DNA of 64,000 nt from assembly GCA_949294185.1 (NCBI GenBank), contig CASFGA010000005.1, positions 103,262 through 167,261 of the forward strand. Direction: 5' to 3'. Made by a program: the position numbers and the translations under genes. Positions within the stretch are counted from its first letter, which is position 1. Each line of letters starts with the position of its first letter. Below are positions 28,328 to 37,589 of this stretch, piece by piece. A model generated the notes under the pieces. The model was not told where the DNA came from. It saw only the letters and a list, made by a program, of their open reading frames with translations, and ran no database searches. The stretch is from an uncultured Bacteroides sp. (lineage in GTDB: Bacteria; Bacteroidota; Bacteroidia; Bacteroidales; Bacteroidaceae).

Positions 28328-28684
28328 TCAATCTCCTTCCTTAATCAGATACGGAGGGGTGGTAGCCGTCTGGAGCGGCATCTTCCCCTCTTCCGTTGCC
28401 ACATACTCTTCGATGCGCGACTGGCGGCTGCGCTCGGTAAGCTCCGACGAAATCGTCAGCGCATCATACTTCGTGTCGACCAGCTCCTTCTTCAGCCGGT
28501 CGATCTCTATAATCTCCCGCTGGCTTTCATAGCGGTTGTCGATATAAAGTATGGTCAATATCACAATCAGAATAATCAGATTCGCCTGTCTTCTCAGGAA
28601 GTTGTGCGCCAAGATATCGCCCCCCAAAATGCTTTTCAGGGTCACACGAAAGTTTTCCTGCTGCTTTTCTTCTTGCTGTTCCAT
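28328..28684 (-). CDS. ftsL: FtsL-like bitopic division protein
   Basis: 118 residues. A Gln/Glu-rich cytoplasmic start (EQQEEKQQENF), one transmembrane helix (LIILIVILTILYI, about residues 36-48), and a periplasmic heptad-like region (IIEIDRLKKELVDTKYDAL). This topology, with its place between rsmH and ftsI, is that of FtsL/FtsL-like proteins, which bridge FtsQ to the FtsWI synthase. Sequence conservation in this family is low, so the name rests largely on synteny and architecture. Confidence 0.82.
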   Translation of the reverse strand: MEQQEEKQQENFRVTLKSILGGDILAHNFLRRQANLIILIVILTILYIDNRYESQREIIEIDRLKKELVDTKYDALTISSELTERSRQSRIEEYVATEEGKMPLQTATTPPYLIKEGD

Positions 28685-28697
28685 ATTCCTGTGTCGT

Positions 28698-29612
28698 TTA
28701 CTTCTTTTCCGCGATTCTTAACTTGGCGCTGCGCGAACGCGGATTGCGCTGCACCTCTTCTTCCGACGGCACAATCACCTTGCTGTTCACCAACCGGAAA
28801 GGGGTGTTCACATTGCCATAAAAGTCTTGTTCCACCTTGCCTTCCACATTTCCCGCCTTCATCAGATTCTTCACCATACGGTCTTCCAACGAATGATAGG
28901 TGATGACCACCAGTCTCCCGCCCGGGTTCAGGGCTTCGGCCGCCGCATAAAGCATTTCCTTCAGCGCCTCCATCTCCTGGTTCACCTCAATGCGCAGCGC
29001 CTGAAAGACCTTCGCCAGCTCTTTCTTCTCACGCTCTCTCCCGTAAAGCGGCTTTACCGTATCCAAAAAGCCGCCGATTGTGTCGAAAGGCTTCTGCATA
29101 CGCGCCTTGACCAGTACACTGGCCAGTTTCCGACTGTTCTTCAGCTCGCCGTATAAGTAGAAGATGTCTGCCAGCTGCTCTTCACTGTACGTATTGACCA
29201 CATCGGCGGCCGTCATGCCCGCACGGCGGTTCATCCGCATATCGAGCTTCCCGTCGAAACGAAAGGAGAAACCGCGCGCACTGTCGTCGAAATGATGGGA
29301 AGACACGCCCAAATCGGCCAAGATACCGTCCACTTTCTCCACTCCGTAATAGCGCAAAAAGTTATGCAGATACCTGAAATTACTCCGCACGAAAGTGAAA
29401 CGGGTGTCGTCCACCGCGTTGCGCTCGGCATCCTCATCTTGATCAAAGCCGAACAGTCGGCTCTTCGCCCCCATCTGGCGCAGGATTTCCCTTGAATGAC
29501 CGCCTCCGCCGAAAGTTACATCCACATAAACTCCGCCGTCTTGCAGATTCATACCCCCGACGCTCTCCTGCAAAAGCACCGGCACATGATAAGTCTGTTC
29601 CGTTTCGCTCAT
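28698..29612 (-). CDS. rsmH: 16S rRNA m4C1402 methyltransferase
   Basis: S-adenosylmethionine-dependent enzyme that N4-methylates C1402 in the decoding centre of 16S rRNA (formerly MraW). Typical motifs: HVPVLLQESV, the SAM-binding DVTFGGGGHSREIL, GILADLGVSSHHFDD and the C-terminal VVITYHSLEDRMVK with RSAKLRIAEK. The 304-residue length is normal. It is the first gene of the dcw cluster here; no mraZ precedes it. Confidence 0.95.
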   Translation of the reverse strand: MSETEQTYHVPVLLQESVGGMNLQDGGVYVDVTFGGGGHSREILRQMGAKSRLFGFDQDEDAERNAVDDTRFTFVRSNFRYLHNFLRYYGVEKVDGILADLGVSSHHFDDSARGFSFRFDGKLDMRMNRRAGMTAADVVNTYSEEQLADIFYLYGELKNSRKLASVLVKARMQKPFDTIGGFLDTVKPLYGREREKKELAKVFQALRIEVNQEMEALKEMLYAAAEALNPGGRLVVITYHSLEDRMVKNLMKAGNVEGKVEQDFYGNVNTPFRLVNSKVIVPSEEEVQRNPRSRSAKLRIAEKK

Positions 29613-30322
29613 GTCAATCGTATTGCTTCACTGTATCCAGTCTGATATTAATTAAGGTGTAAAATTAGACATTTCCTGATAATTAGGCACTATCTTGCCT
29701 CATGATTTTTTCAGAAAGTTATCAACACCCCGCCGGCATGCGGGCAGAAGGCCGTTTTTGCCTGCACGAAAACCGGATATCATCCGCATGAAACGCCCGT
29801 TTCATCTGCATGAAAATCTCCGCAGCCCCCATATATCGCCAAAGGCACAGGACGAAAATTATTTTTCATCTTTTCCGCATAAAAATTCGGATACTTCTTT
29901 GTTTGTTTATTATATTATCCTATATTTGCAAAACATTTATTTAACCGCGCATAGTTTATTAAAAACATTATATATTGCGGCCGGATTGCAGAAAAACCAC
30001 TTTGCCACCACTTGCATTCCACAAGAAAATAAATTTTATAAAAATCTTCCCCGGAAGATGAACAAAACAAGCGTTTGATTTGTTCAGAAAAAGTCAAGCG
30101 CCCAATTTATAATACTTGGCAAAGAAAAAGAACAAAACAAATATTGTTGAACCTTAAATTAAAAAACGACGAATGAAAAAAAGTACCTGCACCATCGTTC
30201 TGGTATGAAATCCCAACCGAAAGGAAAGGCCGACGCCTTCTTCCCTGCCTTAAACTGAATCTAAAATCTGTTTTGTGGAAAATAACCGTCCACAGCCTAA
30301 ACTAAGAAAAAAATCACAATCT
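29613..30322. other. Non-coding divergent region between dcw cluster and PUL2
   Basis: 710 bases between the rsmH start and the first lipoprotein of PUL2. The left part holds ATGAAA/TTTCAT repeats (29788-29815). The middle holds a good PUL2 promoter. The right part is a leader of nearly 400 bases with an 11-codon open frame (30173-30208). I see no mraZ remnant and no RNA gene. Confidence 0.6.
29898..29928 (+). promoter_or_regulatory. PUL2 promoter
   Basis: TTTG at 29898-29901, a 19-nt spacer and TATATTTG at 29921-29928: a full match to the Bacteroidetes promoter pattern, about 390 bases before the first PUL2 start codon. Confidence 0.65.
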
Positions 30323-31825
30323 ATGAAAAGAATCATGCAACTATTCGGAAGTCTCCTTGTGCTTCTGGCCGTATCCGCCTGCTCTGATGATATTGCGGAA
30401 GAAGTGTATCAGCAGGAGAAGCAGCAAGCGGAAAAGAAGACTTCCACCCTGACCATTAACATTGAAAACGCCGGAGAGCAAGAAGGATTGATTCTTGCTG
30501 CTCTGGCTGAAAACCCGTTCAACGAACAGGGTATCAGCAAGGAAATCGGTGAAGAAGATTTCCTTATAAACAAAACGATAGAAGGAAACCCGACTGTGTT
30601 CGACGATCTGATGGACTTTTACAAGCAGACGCTTTATTTTAATGTCTATCAAAAGACGGGCGAAGCCTATACGCCGGTGACGCATTTAGGCAACCAGCTG
30701 CAATATGAGGTAGTGCCGGGCAGCGTGGAAAAGACAATCGACCTGGCCGCTTCTCCGCAGGAAGTGATCCGCAAGACGGAGCTCACGATGAGTGTCGCCC
30801 CGGAATACAATGGGAAAAACCTTTATTTAGTGAAGGAATCCACCCGCAGCACGTTCGAACAGACGCTGCAAGCGGGAGGCACACCGACGGAAGACCTCTA
30901 TCTGGCTATGGCAACCGCCGAAGAGGGCACGGCCTCCATCACCATCGACTCGCCCAAAAACACGGATACATACTGGATATACCTGCTTCAGCCCGAAGAG
31001 GGGCTGCCGTATCTCAAGCGCAATACGGAAATAGGGTACGATACAGACGAACAGGTTTCCTTAGCCTTCGCAAAGGAAGTAAAGAAGCAAATCCAGGTTA
31101 CGGCCATCTATCTGATGGGAGAAGAAGGCAGCCAAACGGAAGAAGCATTCGCACAAAAAGAAATTTATCTCATAAGCAAAAACAATTGGGATGCTGTCAA
31201 AAATTTCGTAGAGACAACACACGGCAATCCGCAGCCGGGGACATACGTGGATTGTCAAACTACCAACCGCGAAGGGAAAGCCACATTCGAACTGTTTTGC
31301 ACCGAGGCCCAACAGGATTATATCGTATATGCACCGAAATGGAACACGGAGTATTATGACAACTACAAGGAGGCAAACGTAACGATTACGCCGGAAAGCA
31401 CCGTGGAATCCGTGGAGATAAAGTATCCGTATATTCCTCCAACGGGCGATGGAGAGGGAGGAATCGACAAGACTGTAACTTTTACGGTTTCTGTTACATC
31501 ACTTCCAAAAGAATGCATTCTTAATCCTTTTTCATCTTTTGCTTATGTACTGAACGATGCGACCAAACTTCAAGAAGCGATTAATTCAGGGTTATACGGA
31601 ATTGAAGGGCTGACTTCTTCTAATCCAACAGCTGTTGAAAGCATTGGTTCATCCGTAGAAATCGAAGCAGAAATTAATACGGGCAAACGTATCGCCGTAT
31701 TCGTAGTGGTAGTACAATATGGTTATCTGCCTTCTTATTTAGTGAAAGAAATTGATGCTTCTGGCATAAGTGGAAATACCCACAAAGTAGAATTAACAGC
31801 CGATGATTTAAAATCTTATTTTTAA
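30323..31825 (+). CDS. Leading surface lipoprotein of PUL2, unknown family
   Basis: 500 residues from the ATG at 30323; a longer in-frame ATG at 30275 would put 16 polar residues before the signal peptide and is unlikely. The signal peptide ends AVSAC (C20). The mature protein looks like four consecutive beta-sandwich modules: residues about 35-140, 140-265, 265-390 and 390-500. Modules two and three share a pattern (NLYLVKES with EEGTASITI; EIYLISKN with REGKATFEL). A spacer PPTGDGEGG precedes the last module. I recognise no family. It is directly before susC (nine bases), an unusual place in a PUL, and probably binds glycan at the cell surface. The final module is encoded by DNA of much lower GC content than the rest. 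Confidence 0.7.
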   Translation: MKRIMQLFGSLLVLLAVSACSDDIAEEVYQQEKQQAEKKTSTLTINIENAGEQEGLILAALAENPFNEQGISKEIGEEDFLINKTIEGNPTVFDDLMDFYKQTLYFNVYQKTGEAYTPVTHLGNQLQYEVVPGSVEKTIDLAASPQEVIRKTELTMSVAPEYNGKNLYLVKESTRSTFEQTLQAGGTPTEDLYLAMATAEEGTASITIDSPKNTDTYWIYLLQPEEGLPYLKRNTEIGYDTDEQVSLAFAKEVKKQIQVTAIYLMGEEGSQTEEAFAQKEIYLISKNNWDAVKNFVETTHGNPQPGTYVDCQTTNREGKATFELFCTEAQQDYIVYAPKWNTEYYDNYKEANVTITPESTVESVEIKYPYIPPTGDGEGGIDKTVTFTVSVTSLPKECILNPFSSFAYVLNDATKLQEAINSGLYGIEGLTSSNPTAVESIGSSVEIEAEINTGKRIAVFVVVVQYGYLPSYLVKEIDASGISGNTHKVELTADDLKSYF

Positions 31826-31834
31826 TCTAAGTCT

Positions 31835-34800
31835 ATGAAAAATCACATAAGAAACAAGCTAATGCTATTATTGTCCCTAATCTGTTTTAGCGGCGCAATG
31901 ACGGCACAGAATATAACGATAACCGGACGGGTGACAGACCAAACCGACATGCCGGTTATGATGGCAAACGTGGCTGAAGCCGGTACAACAAACGGTACGG
32001 TTACGGACATGGACGGGAATTATACTATCTCCGTCCCCGTTGGTGCGACACTGGAATTTTCTTTCATCGGCTACGCAACTGAAAAGAGAAAGGTGGAAGC
32101 CGGCATGACAACGCTTGATATCGTGCTGCGGGAAGATACCCAGGTGCTCGATGCCGTGGTGGTAACGGCGTTGGGTATCAAGCGGCAGGAAAAAGCACTG
32201 TCGTACAACGCGCAGAGTGTCAAGTCCGACGAACTTACGCGCGTGAAGGACGCCAATCTCATCAATAGCCTGAGCGGAAAGATTGCCGGTGTAACCATCC
32301 AGACCAGCTCATCGGGCGTGGGCGGAGCCGCGAAGGTAGTGATGCGCGGTACCAAGTCTATCGAAGGAAACAACAATGCGCTCTACGTGATTGACGGCAT
32401 CCCGATGTACAATACCGTAAGCGAACAGGGCTCGGGACGCTATACCTCACGCGGTTCCACCGAGGGCATCGCCGACCTGAACCCCGATGACATCGAATCG
32501 ATGACCGTGCTCACCGGAGCTTCGGCCGCCGCACTCTACGGCTCTTCAGCAGCCAACGGTGCGATATTGATCACCACAAAAAAAGGAAAAGAGGGCCGAC
32601 TGGAAGCCACCTTTACATCATCGGCCGAGTTTGCCAAGGCATTCGTCATGCCCGAATTTCAAAACACCTACGGAAGCCGTCCGAACGATGCCGTGAGCTG
32701 GGGAGAAAAGCAGGCTTCTACGGGCTACGAGCCGACAGACTTCTTCAAGACATCGGCTACCTATACCAACTCCATCACACTTTCAATAGGAAACGAAAAG
32801 AATCAAACATACGCCTCGCTTGCGGCCACGAACGCAAACGGACTGATACCGAACAACCGTTACGACCGCTACAACATAACGGTAAGAAACTCAAGCACGG
32901 CACTGAAAGACCGCCTGCGTATGGACATAGGAGCCCAATATATCATCCAGCGCGACCAGAATATGGTCAATCAAGGGGAGTATATGAACCCGTTGGTGGG
33001 AGCATATCTCTATCCGCGCGGACTGGACTGGAGCGACGCCCGTTACTTCGAGCAGTGGGACGAGGAGCGCGGCATCCTTACCGCCAGTCCCTTCCCGGAA
33101 GGTGACTATACCATGCAGAATCCCTACTGGGTAGCCTACCGCAATCTCCGCACCTCCGAGCGAAAGCGCTTCATCGTATCGCTGGGACTCTCCTTCCTTA
33201 TCAAGGAATGGTCGGCATCGGAAAAGTGGGACATCGGCGTGCGCTACCGCGTTGACCGCACTTCACAGGAATATAAAGACAAGCGTTACGTGGGCACGAT
33301 AGCGACATTGATGGACGGAGGCACGAAGAACGGTTATTTTGGCCTGAACTCCGGATACGATATGCAGAACTATGTGGATGTATTGACGAATCTGAACAAG
33401 AATATCGGCGAGGACTGGGGACTGGCTGTCAATGTGGGAGCGAGCTTGACTGACCAACGAAACGACATGCTCTTCAATCAAGGCCCGCTTCGCGACGACG
33501 GACTGCCCAATGTGTTCAATGTGCAAAACATCGCACAAGGGGCGCAAAAGGCACAATTCTATCAGGAAGGATGGAGAGAACAGACTCAATCCGTGTTCGG
33601 AAGCATGGAAGTAAGCTGGAAACGCCTGCTCTACCTGACCGTTACCGGGAGAAACGACTGGGCTTCCCAACTGGCGGGCTCCAAACACAAGTCGTTTTTC
33701 TATCCTTCGGTCGGACTTTCGGGAATTTTGACCGACATGCTGCCCGAATCCTGGCGGGACAAAATGTACAGTTCCCTCTCATTCGCAAAAGTGCGGGTGG
33801 CGTATGCACAGGTGGCTTCACCGTTCCAAAGAGGGCTGACCGTGCAGATGAACACATTCAGCCAGACGGACAAAAAATGGGTGAAAGAGGGATTCTATCC
33901 GCTAAAGGACTTGCAACCGGAGCGGACGAACTCATTCGAAGTCGGTTTGTCCACCAAGTGGCTGCGGAATATCCTGAGCCTCGACGTGACTTACTACCGT
34001 ACAAACACCAAAAATCAGACTATCCGCGCGGCGATGTCCGCCTCATCCGGCTACAATTATACGTATGTGCAGACCGGTAATGTGCAGAACAGCGGCGTGG
34101 AACTGGGCTTGGGAGCGACGGTGGATGCAGGGAAAAACTTCACATGGGACACTTATTTCACCTACGGATACAATAAAAACGAAATCAAGGAACTGGTGAA
34201 GAATGTGCGCAACCCGCAGAATCCCGACGAACCGCTGTTCAATAAGGACGAGCTGCTTAAGGAAAGCTTCGGGAATGCCCAGATCATCCTGCGCCCCGGA
34301 GGCACATTAGGCGACATTTATGCCAAGACCGACTTTGTGCGCGACGAGCATGGAAACATCGATGTGTCGCAGGATCTGAAGCCGCGCAACGAGTATCTGA
34401 AACTGGGAAGCCTGCTTCCCGACGCTACGATGGGGTGGAGAAATGATTTCCGCTATAAGCAGTTCGGTTTTGGGTTTATGCTTTCCGCCCGTTTGGGAGG
34501 CATCGTAATATCGGGCACACAGGCAGCGCTCGACTATTCGGGCGTATCAAAAGCCACGGCTGATGCCCGTGATAACGGCGGCGTGACAGTAGCAGAAGGA
34601 ATTATCATCCCGGCACAAAAATATTATCAGCTTCAAGGCCGTCCGAAAGACTACCTCACACAGTATTATACCTACAGTGCAACCAATGTCCGTCTGCGTG
34701 AAGCGTACATTTCCTACAATATCCCGCGAAAGTGGCTTGGGAATGTACTCGACCTCAGCATATCGGTAACCGGAAAGAATCTCTGGATGCTCTACAGCAA

Positions 34801-34915
34801 AGCTCCTTTCGATCCGGAGGCCGTATCCTCAACCGGCAACTATGCGCAAGGTATCGACTACTTTATGATGCCGTCTCTCCGGAGTTTCGGCTTCAGTGTA
34901 AAGGCTAAATTCTAA
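31835..34915 (+). CDS. susC: SusC/RagA-type TonB-dependent transporter of PUL2
   Basis: Outer-membrane importer, 1026 residues. Signal peptide to about residue 24 (GAMTAQ), carboxypeptidase-regulatory-like domain (ITGRVTDQTDMPVMMANV to FSFIGYATEKRKV), then VVVTALGIKRQEKALSY and the plug with NSLSGKIAGVTI, RGTKSIEGNNNALYVIDG. The barrel ends RSFGFSVKAKF with a terminal Phe. The GIKRQEKAL start of the plug marks the SusC subgroup that pairs with SusD-like_2 proteins, as is the case here. No STN domain is present. Confidence 0.95.
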   Translation: MKNHIRNKLMLLLSLICFSGAMTAQNITITGRVTDQTDMPVMMANVAEAGTTNGTVTDMDGNYTISVPVGATLEFSFIGYATEKRKVEAGMTTLDIVLREDTQVLDAVVVTALGIKRQEKALSYNAQSVKSDELTRVKDANLINSLSGKIAGVTIQTSSSGVGGAAKVVMRGTKSIEGNNNALYVIDGIPMYNTVSEQGSGRYTSRGSTEGIADLNPDDIESMTVLTGASAAALYGSSAANGAILITTKKGKEGRLEATFTSSAEFAKAFVMPEFQNTYGSRPNDAVSWGEKQASTGYEPTDFFKTSATYTNSITLSIGNEKNQTYASLAATNANGLIPNNRYDRYNITVRNSSTALKDRLRMDIGAQYIIQRDQNMVNQGEYMNPLVGAYLYPRGLDWSDARYFEQWDEERGILTASPFPEGDYTMQNPYWVAYRNLRTSERKRFIVSLGLSFLIKEWSASEKWDIGVRYRVDRTSQEYKDKRYVGTIATLMDGGTKNGYFGLNSGYDMQNYVDVLTNLNKNIGEDWGLAVNVGASLTDQRNDMLFNQGPLRDDGLPNVFNVQNIAQGAQKAQFYQEGWREQTQSVFGSMEVSWKRLLYLTVTGRNDWASQLAGSKHKSFFYPSVGLSGILTDMLPESWRDKMYSSLSFAKVRVAYAQVASPFQRGLTVQMNTFSQTDKKWVKEGFYPLKDLQPERTNSFEVGLSTKWLRNILSLDVTYYRTNTKNQTIRAAMSASSGYNYTYVQTGNVQNSGVELGLGATVDAGKNFTWDTYFTYGYNKNEIKELVKNVRNPQNPDEPLFNKDELLKESFGNAQIILRPGGTLGDIYAKTDFVRDEHGNIDVSQDLKPRNEYLKLGSLLPDATMGWRNDFRYKQFGFGFMLSARLGGIVISGTQAALDYSGVSKATADARDNGGVTVAEGIIIPAQKYYQLQGRPKDYLTQYYTYSATNVRLREAYISYNIPRKWLGNVLDLSISVTGKNLWMLYSKAPFDPEAVSSTGNYAQGIDYFMMPSLRSFGFSVKAKF

Positions 34916-34933
34916 ATCAAAAAGGGAAAACAC

Positions 34934-36508
34934 ATGAAGAAATCCATACTTATAGCGGCAGCATGCGGAATCATCGTCAGCGGCTGCACGACAAATTTCG
35001 AGGAATACAACCGCGATCCCTACGGTGTTACCGACGAAGTGCTGACATCGGGAGGAATCGCTGAAAAGATAGCAAACAACTGCGGTGTGCTGACGGGCAT
35101 CGTCATACCGCTTCAGGAAAACCTGTATCAGCAGTCCATCAGTCTGGGATGTGAGACCCTGTCGGGATATATGGGGCAGACAAAGTTCGGCGACTTCGGG
35201 CAGTTCAGATACAACACGGGATTCATCGAATATCCCTTCACGGACAACGAGTCGCTTGTCAAGGTCATCAAGCAGTATAACGCTTTGGCATTGGAGACAA
35301 ACGCCGACCGCGAGAACGCCTTCTACGCATGGGGAACGGTGCTGAAGGTGGCCATACTTCACCGTCTTACCGACATGTACGGCCCTATCCCATACGAATT
35401 TGCCGGAACGGAGGCGCAAAAGCCTTACCAGACACAGGAATACATCTACCGCAAAATGATAGAAGAACTGACCTGGGCTTCACAAACCTTGTCGTCTGCC
35501 GTGCTGACAAGCGTGGAGCGGACGGCATGGACTACGCAGGACGATGTATACGCAGGCGATCTGGGCAAGTGGGCGCGGTTTGCCAACTCACTCAAGCTGC
35601 GATTGGCCGTGCGAACCTCCGGCCGGCTGCCTGAAGAATCCAAGACCTGGGCGGAAGAAGCCGTCAAGGCCGGAGTCATCGAAAACAATGCCGACAATGC
35701 CGCGAAGCCGACATCCGACAATCCATTCTACAAGATGAGTGCAAACTGGGGCGACACGCGGTGCGGCGCAGACATCATCGCCTACATGGCGGCGTTTGAC
35801 GACCCTCGTCTGGAAGCGTACTTCGAGCCGACAAGCCGCGGAAACGGAGCGGAAACTTATTTCGGACTGCGATCAGGCGTAAACCTGCCGGCCAAAGAAG
35901 AGCTGATCAGCGGCAATATCTATTCTCTGCCAAAGGTAAAGATGACCGACCCGGTAGTCTGGATGACTGCAGCCGAGGTCTCCTTCCTCCGGGCCGAGGG
36001 AGCACTGAAGAACTGGAATATGGGAGGAACCGCCGAATCGCTTTATACCCGCGGCATCGAACTGTCGATGAACATGCATCAGGTGTCAATGGGAAATTAT
36101 CTTGAAAACAAAAACAAGCGCGGGCCCTTTGCCGACAGCAAGTATCCGCAATTCGACAGTCCGTCTTTCACCTCCAGCGTCACCGTGGCATGGAGTGAAA
36201 ACGCCGGCGAGAACCTGGGACAAATCATTACGCAGAAATACATCGCCATGTTTCCCTACGGCAGCGCCGAGGCTTGGGCCGAGTGGCGGCGCACGGGATA
36301 CCCGAATCTGCTTCCGGCCATCGATTACAACCACGAGATTATGAATATCCAGCGGGGGGCCGACGGCGCGGACATCCACGGATACCGCCGCTATCCGCTG
36401 CCGCAGGTAGAGCATGATGTGAACGGAGCCAATGTGGAAAAGGCCATTGGCGAGGATCTGGAAGGAAACGACAGCCCCAATACGGATGTATGGTGGGCGC
36501 GAAAGTAA
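34934..36508 (+). CDS. susD: SusD-like lipoprotein of PUL2
   Basis: Glycan-binding partner of the preceding SusC, 524 residues. Lipobox VSGC gives lipidated C18. The start FEEYNRDPYGVTDE and the C-terminal WMTAAEVSFLRAEGAL, KYIAMFPYGSAEAWAEWRRTGYPNL correspond to the SusD-like_2 branch rather than classical SusD. It follows susC by 18 bases. Together they should import N-glycan-derived oligosaccharides, given the endoglycosidase at the end of the operon. Confidence 0.9.
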   Translation: MKKSILIAAACGIIVSGCTTNFEEYNRDPYGVTDEVLTSGGIAEKIANNCGVLTGIVIPLQENLYQQSISLGCETLSGYMGQTKFGDFGQFRYNTGFIEYPFTDNESLVKVIKQYNALALETNADRENAFYAWGTVLKVAILHRLTDMYGPIPYEFAGTEAQKPYQTQEYIYRKMIEELTWASQTLSSAVLTSVERTAWTTQDDVYAGDLGKWARFANSLKLRLAVRTSGRLPEESKTWAEEAVKAGVIENNADNAAKPTSDNPFYKMSANWGDTRCGADIIAYMAAFDDPRLEAYFEPTSRGNGAETYFGLRSGVNLPAKEELISGNIYSLPKVKMTDPVVWMTAAEVSFLRAEGALKNWNMGGTAESLYTRGIELSMNMHQVSMGNYLENKNKRGPFADSKYPQFDSPSFTSSVTVAWSENAGENLGQIITQKYIAMFPYGSAEAWAEWRRTGYPNLLPAIDYNHEIMNIQRGADGADIHGYRRYPLPQVEHDVNGANVEKAIGEDLEGNDSPNTDVWWARK

Positions 36509-36540
36509 AATGAGTCAAGAACATACTAACCGATTGATTT

Positions 36541-37581
36541 ATGAAAAATATCTTTTACATCATAGGAATAGCAGGATGCATGGCTGCAAGCTGCACAGAG
36601 ATAGAGCCACTGGAAATGCAGGCAAGCGGCATCCCGGCGGACACCGAGACCATCCAAGCGTTCAAGGCAGAGAAACACCCGCTCTCACTGGTATGGTTTG
36701 GCAGCTGGAAGGCGGACGGAAACATGAACACCTACCTCAATACGCTGCCCGACAGCGTGGACATGGTGGTGCTCGAACAGGGATATGAGGAAATCACCCC
36801 TTTGCAACAGACGGATTTAGCCACCGTACAGACCGCCAAAAAGACCCGGATACTGATTTTGGCTGAGTTCGATTCATGGGTGTCCGAATATAAGACCAAG
36901 ATTGAAGAAGCAGAGATGGAAGGGGAAAGCCTGGCATACGAAGCGGCCGACGCAGAAAACCGGGAAGCTACAGACGAAGAGATAGAGACGGCCATAGCCG
37001 CCGAATGCGCCAAAGTGAACGAAGAGTTCGATTCCCGCTTCAACGCCTGTCCGGAACAGCTTGAAAAATGGGTTTCGGCCAACAATTACGACGGGATCTG
37101 CCTGCGGATAACCGCTGCCGACAATGCCTTCATCCGGGAAAACCTGGACGAGCTGATTGCCCGCATAGGAAGCAAGTTCGGGGAAAAGGCGGGAAACAAG
37201 ACGCTCATACTGGAAGGCACGCCCGAATACTTTGCCGGCCATTTCGACTGCTTCGACTATATAGTCAGCACGACCTTGAAAACCGACCGGCTGAGCTATG
37301 TGCAGGAGGAATATGACCGGCTCAAAAATTACGCGGGATTCAGTCCAAAAAAATTTTTGGCCTATATCTCACTGGAGGATGATGCCTGGAAAACGCCGTT
37401 CGCCGACCTGATATCCTCGCAGCCGCTCTCTGAAACCAAAAACCTTACACTGGCCTCATGGATTCCGGCCGACGGTGAAAACACCGGAGGCATCGCAGTG
37501 AAAGGAATCGAAAACGACTACGAACAGGATTATGCCACGCTGAGAACAACGATACAATATCTTAATCTTAACCATAAATAA
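36541..37581 (+). CDS. GH18-like surface lipoprotein lacking catalytic residues
   Basis: 346 residues. Lipobox AASC (C18). The barrel strands of a GH18 fold can be followed (LSLVWFGSW, DMVVLEQGY, RILILAEFD, YDGICLRIT, TLILEGTP, FDYIVSTT, KFLAYISLED, LTLASWIP). At the place of the DGxDxDxE catalytic motif the sequence is D184-G-I-C-L-R-I-T191, so both the catalytic Asp and Glu are lost. It therefore matches the non-catalytic GH18-like proteins of Bacteroides N-glycan PULs, thought to bind glycan at the surface. A charged insert (about 118-165) sits before the fourth strand. Confidence 0.78.
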   Translation: MKNIFYIIGIAGCMAASCTEIEPLEMQASGIPADTETIQAFKAEKHPLSLVWFGSWKADGNMNTYLNTLPDSVDMVVLEQGYEEITPLQQTDLATVQTAKKTRILILAEFDSWVSEYKTKIEEAEMEGESLAYEAADAENREATDEEIETAIAAECAKVNEEFDSRFNACPEQLEKWVSANNYDGICLRITAADNAFIRENLDELIARIGSKFGEKAGNKTLILEGTPEYFAGHFDCFDYIVSTTLKTDRLSYVQEEYDRLKNYAGFSPKKFLAYISLEDDAWKTPFADLISSQPLSETKNLTLASWIPADGENTGGIAVKGIENDYEQDYATLRTTIQYLNLNHK

Positions 37582-37589
37582 CGCGAAAC

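Noticed and set aside
29695..30078. Plus-strand frame of 127 codons as possible mraZ remnant
   Set aside because: The translation has no similarity to MraZ (no two-fold swapped-hairpin pattern) and is on the wrong strand for a dcw leader gene.
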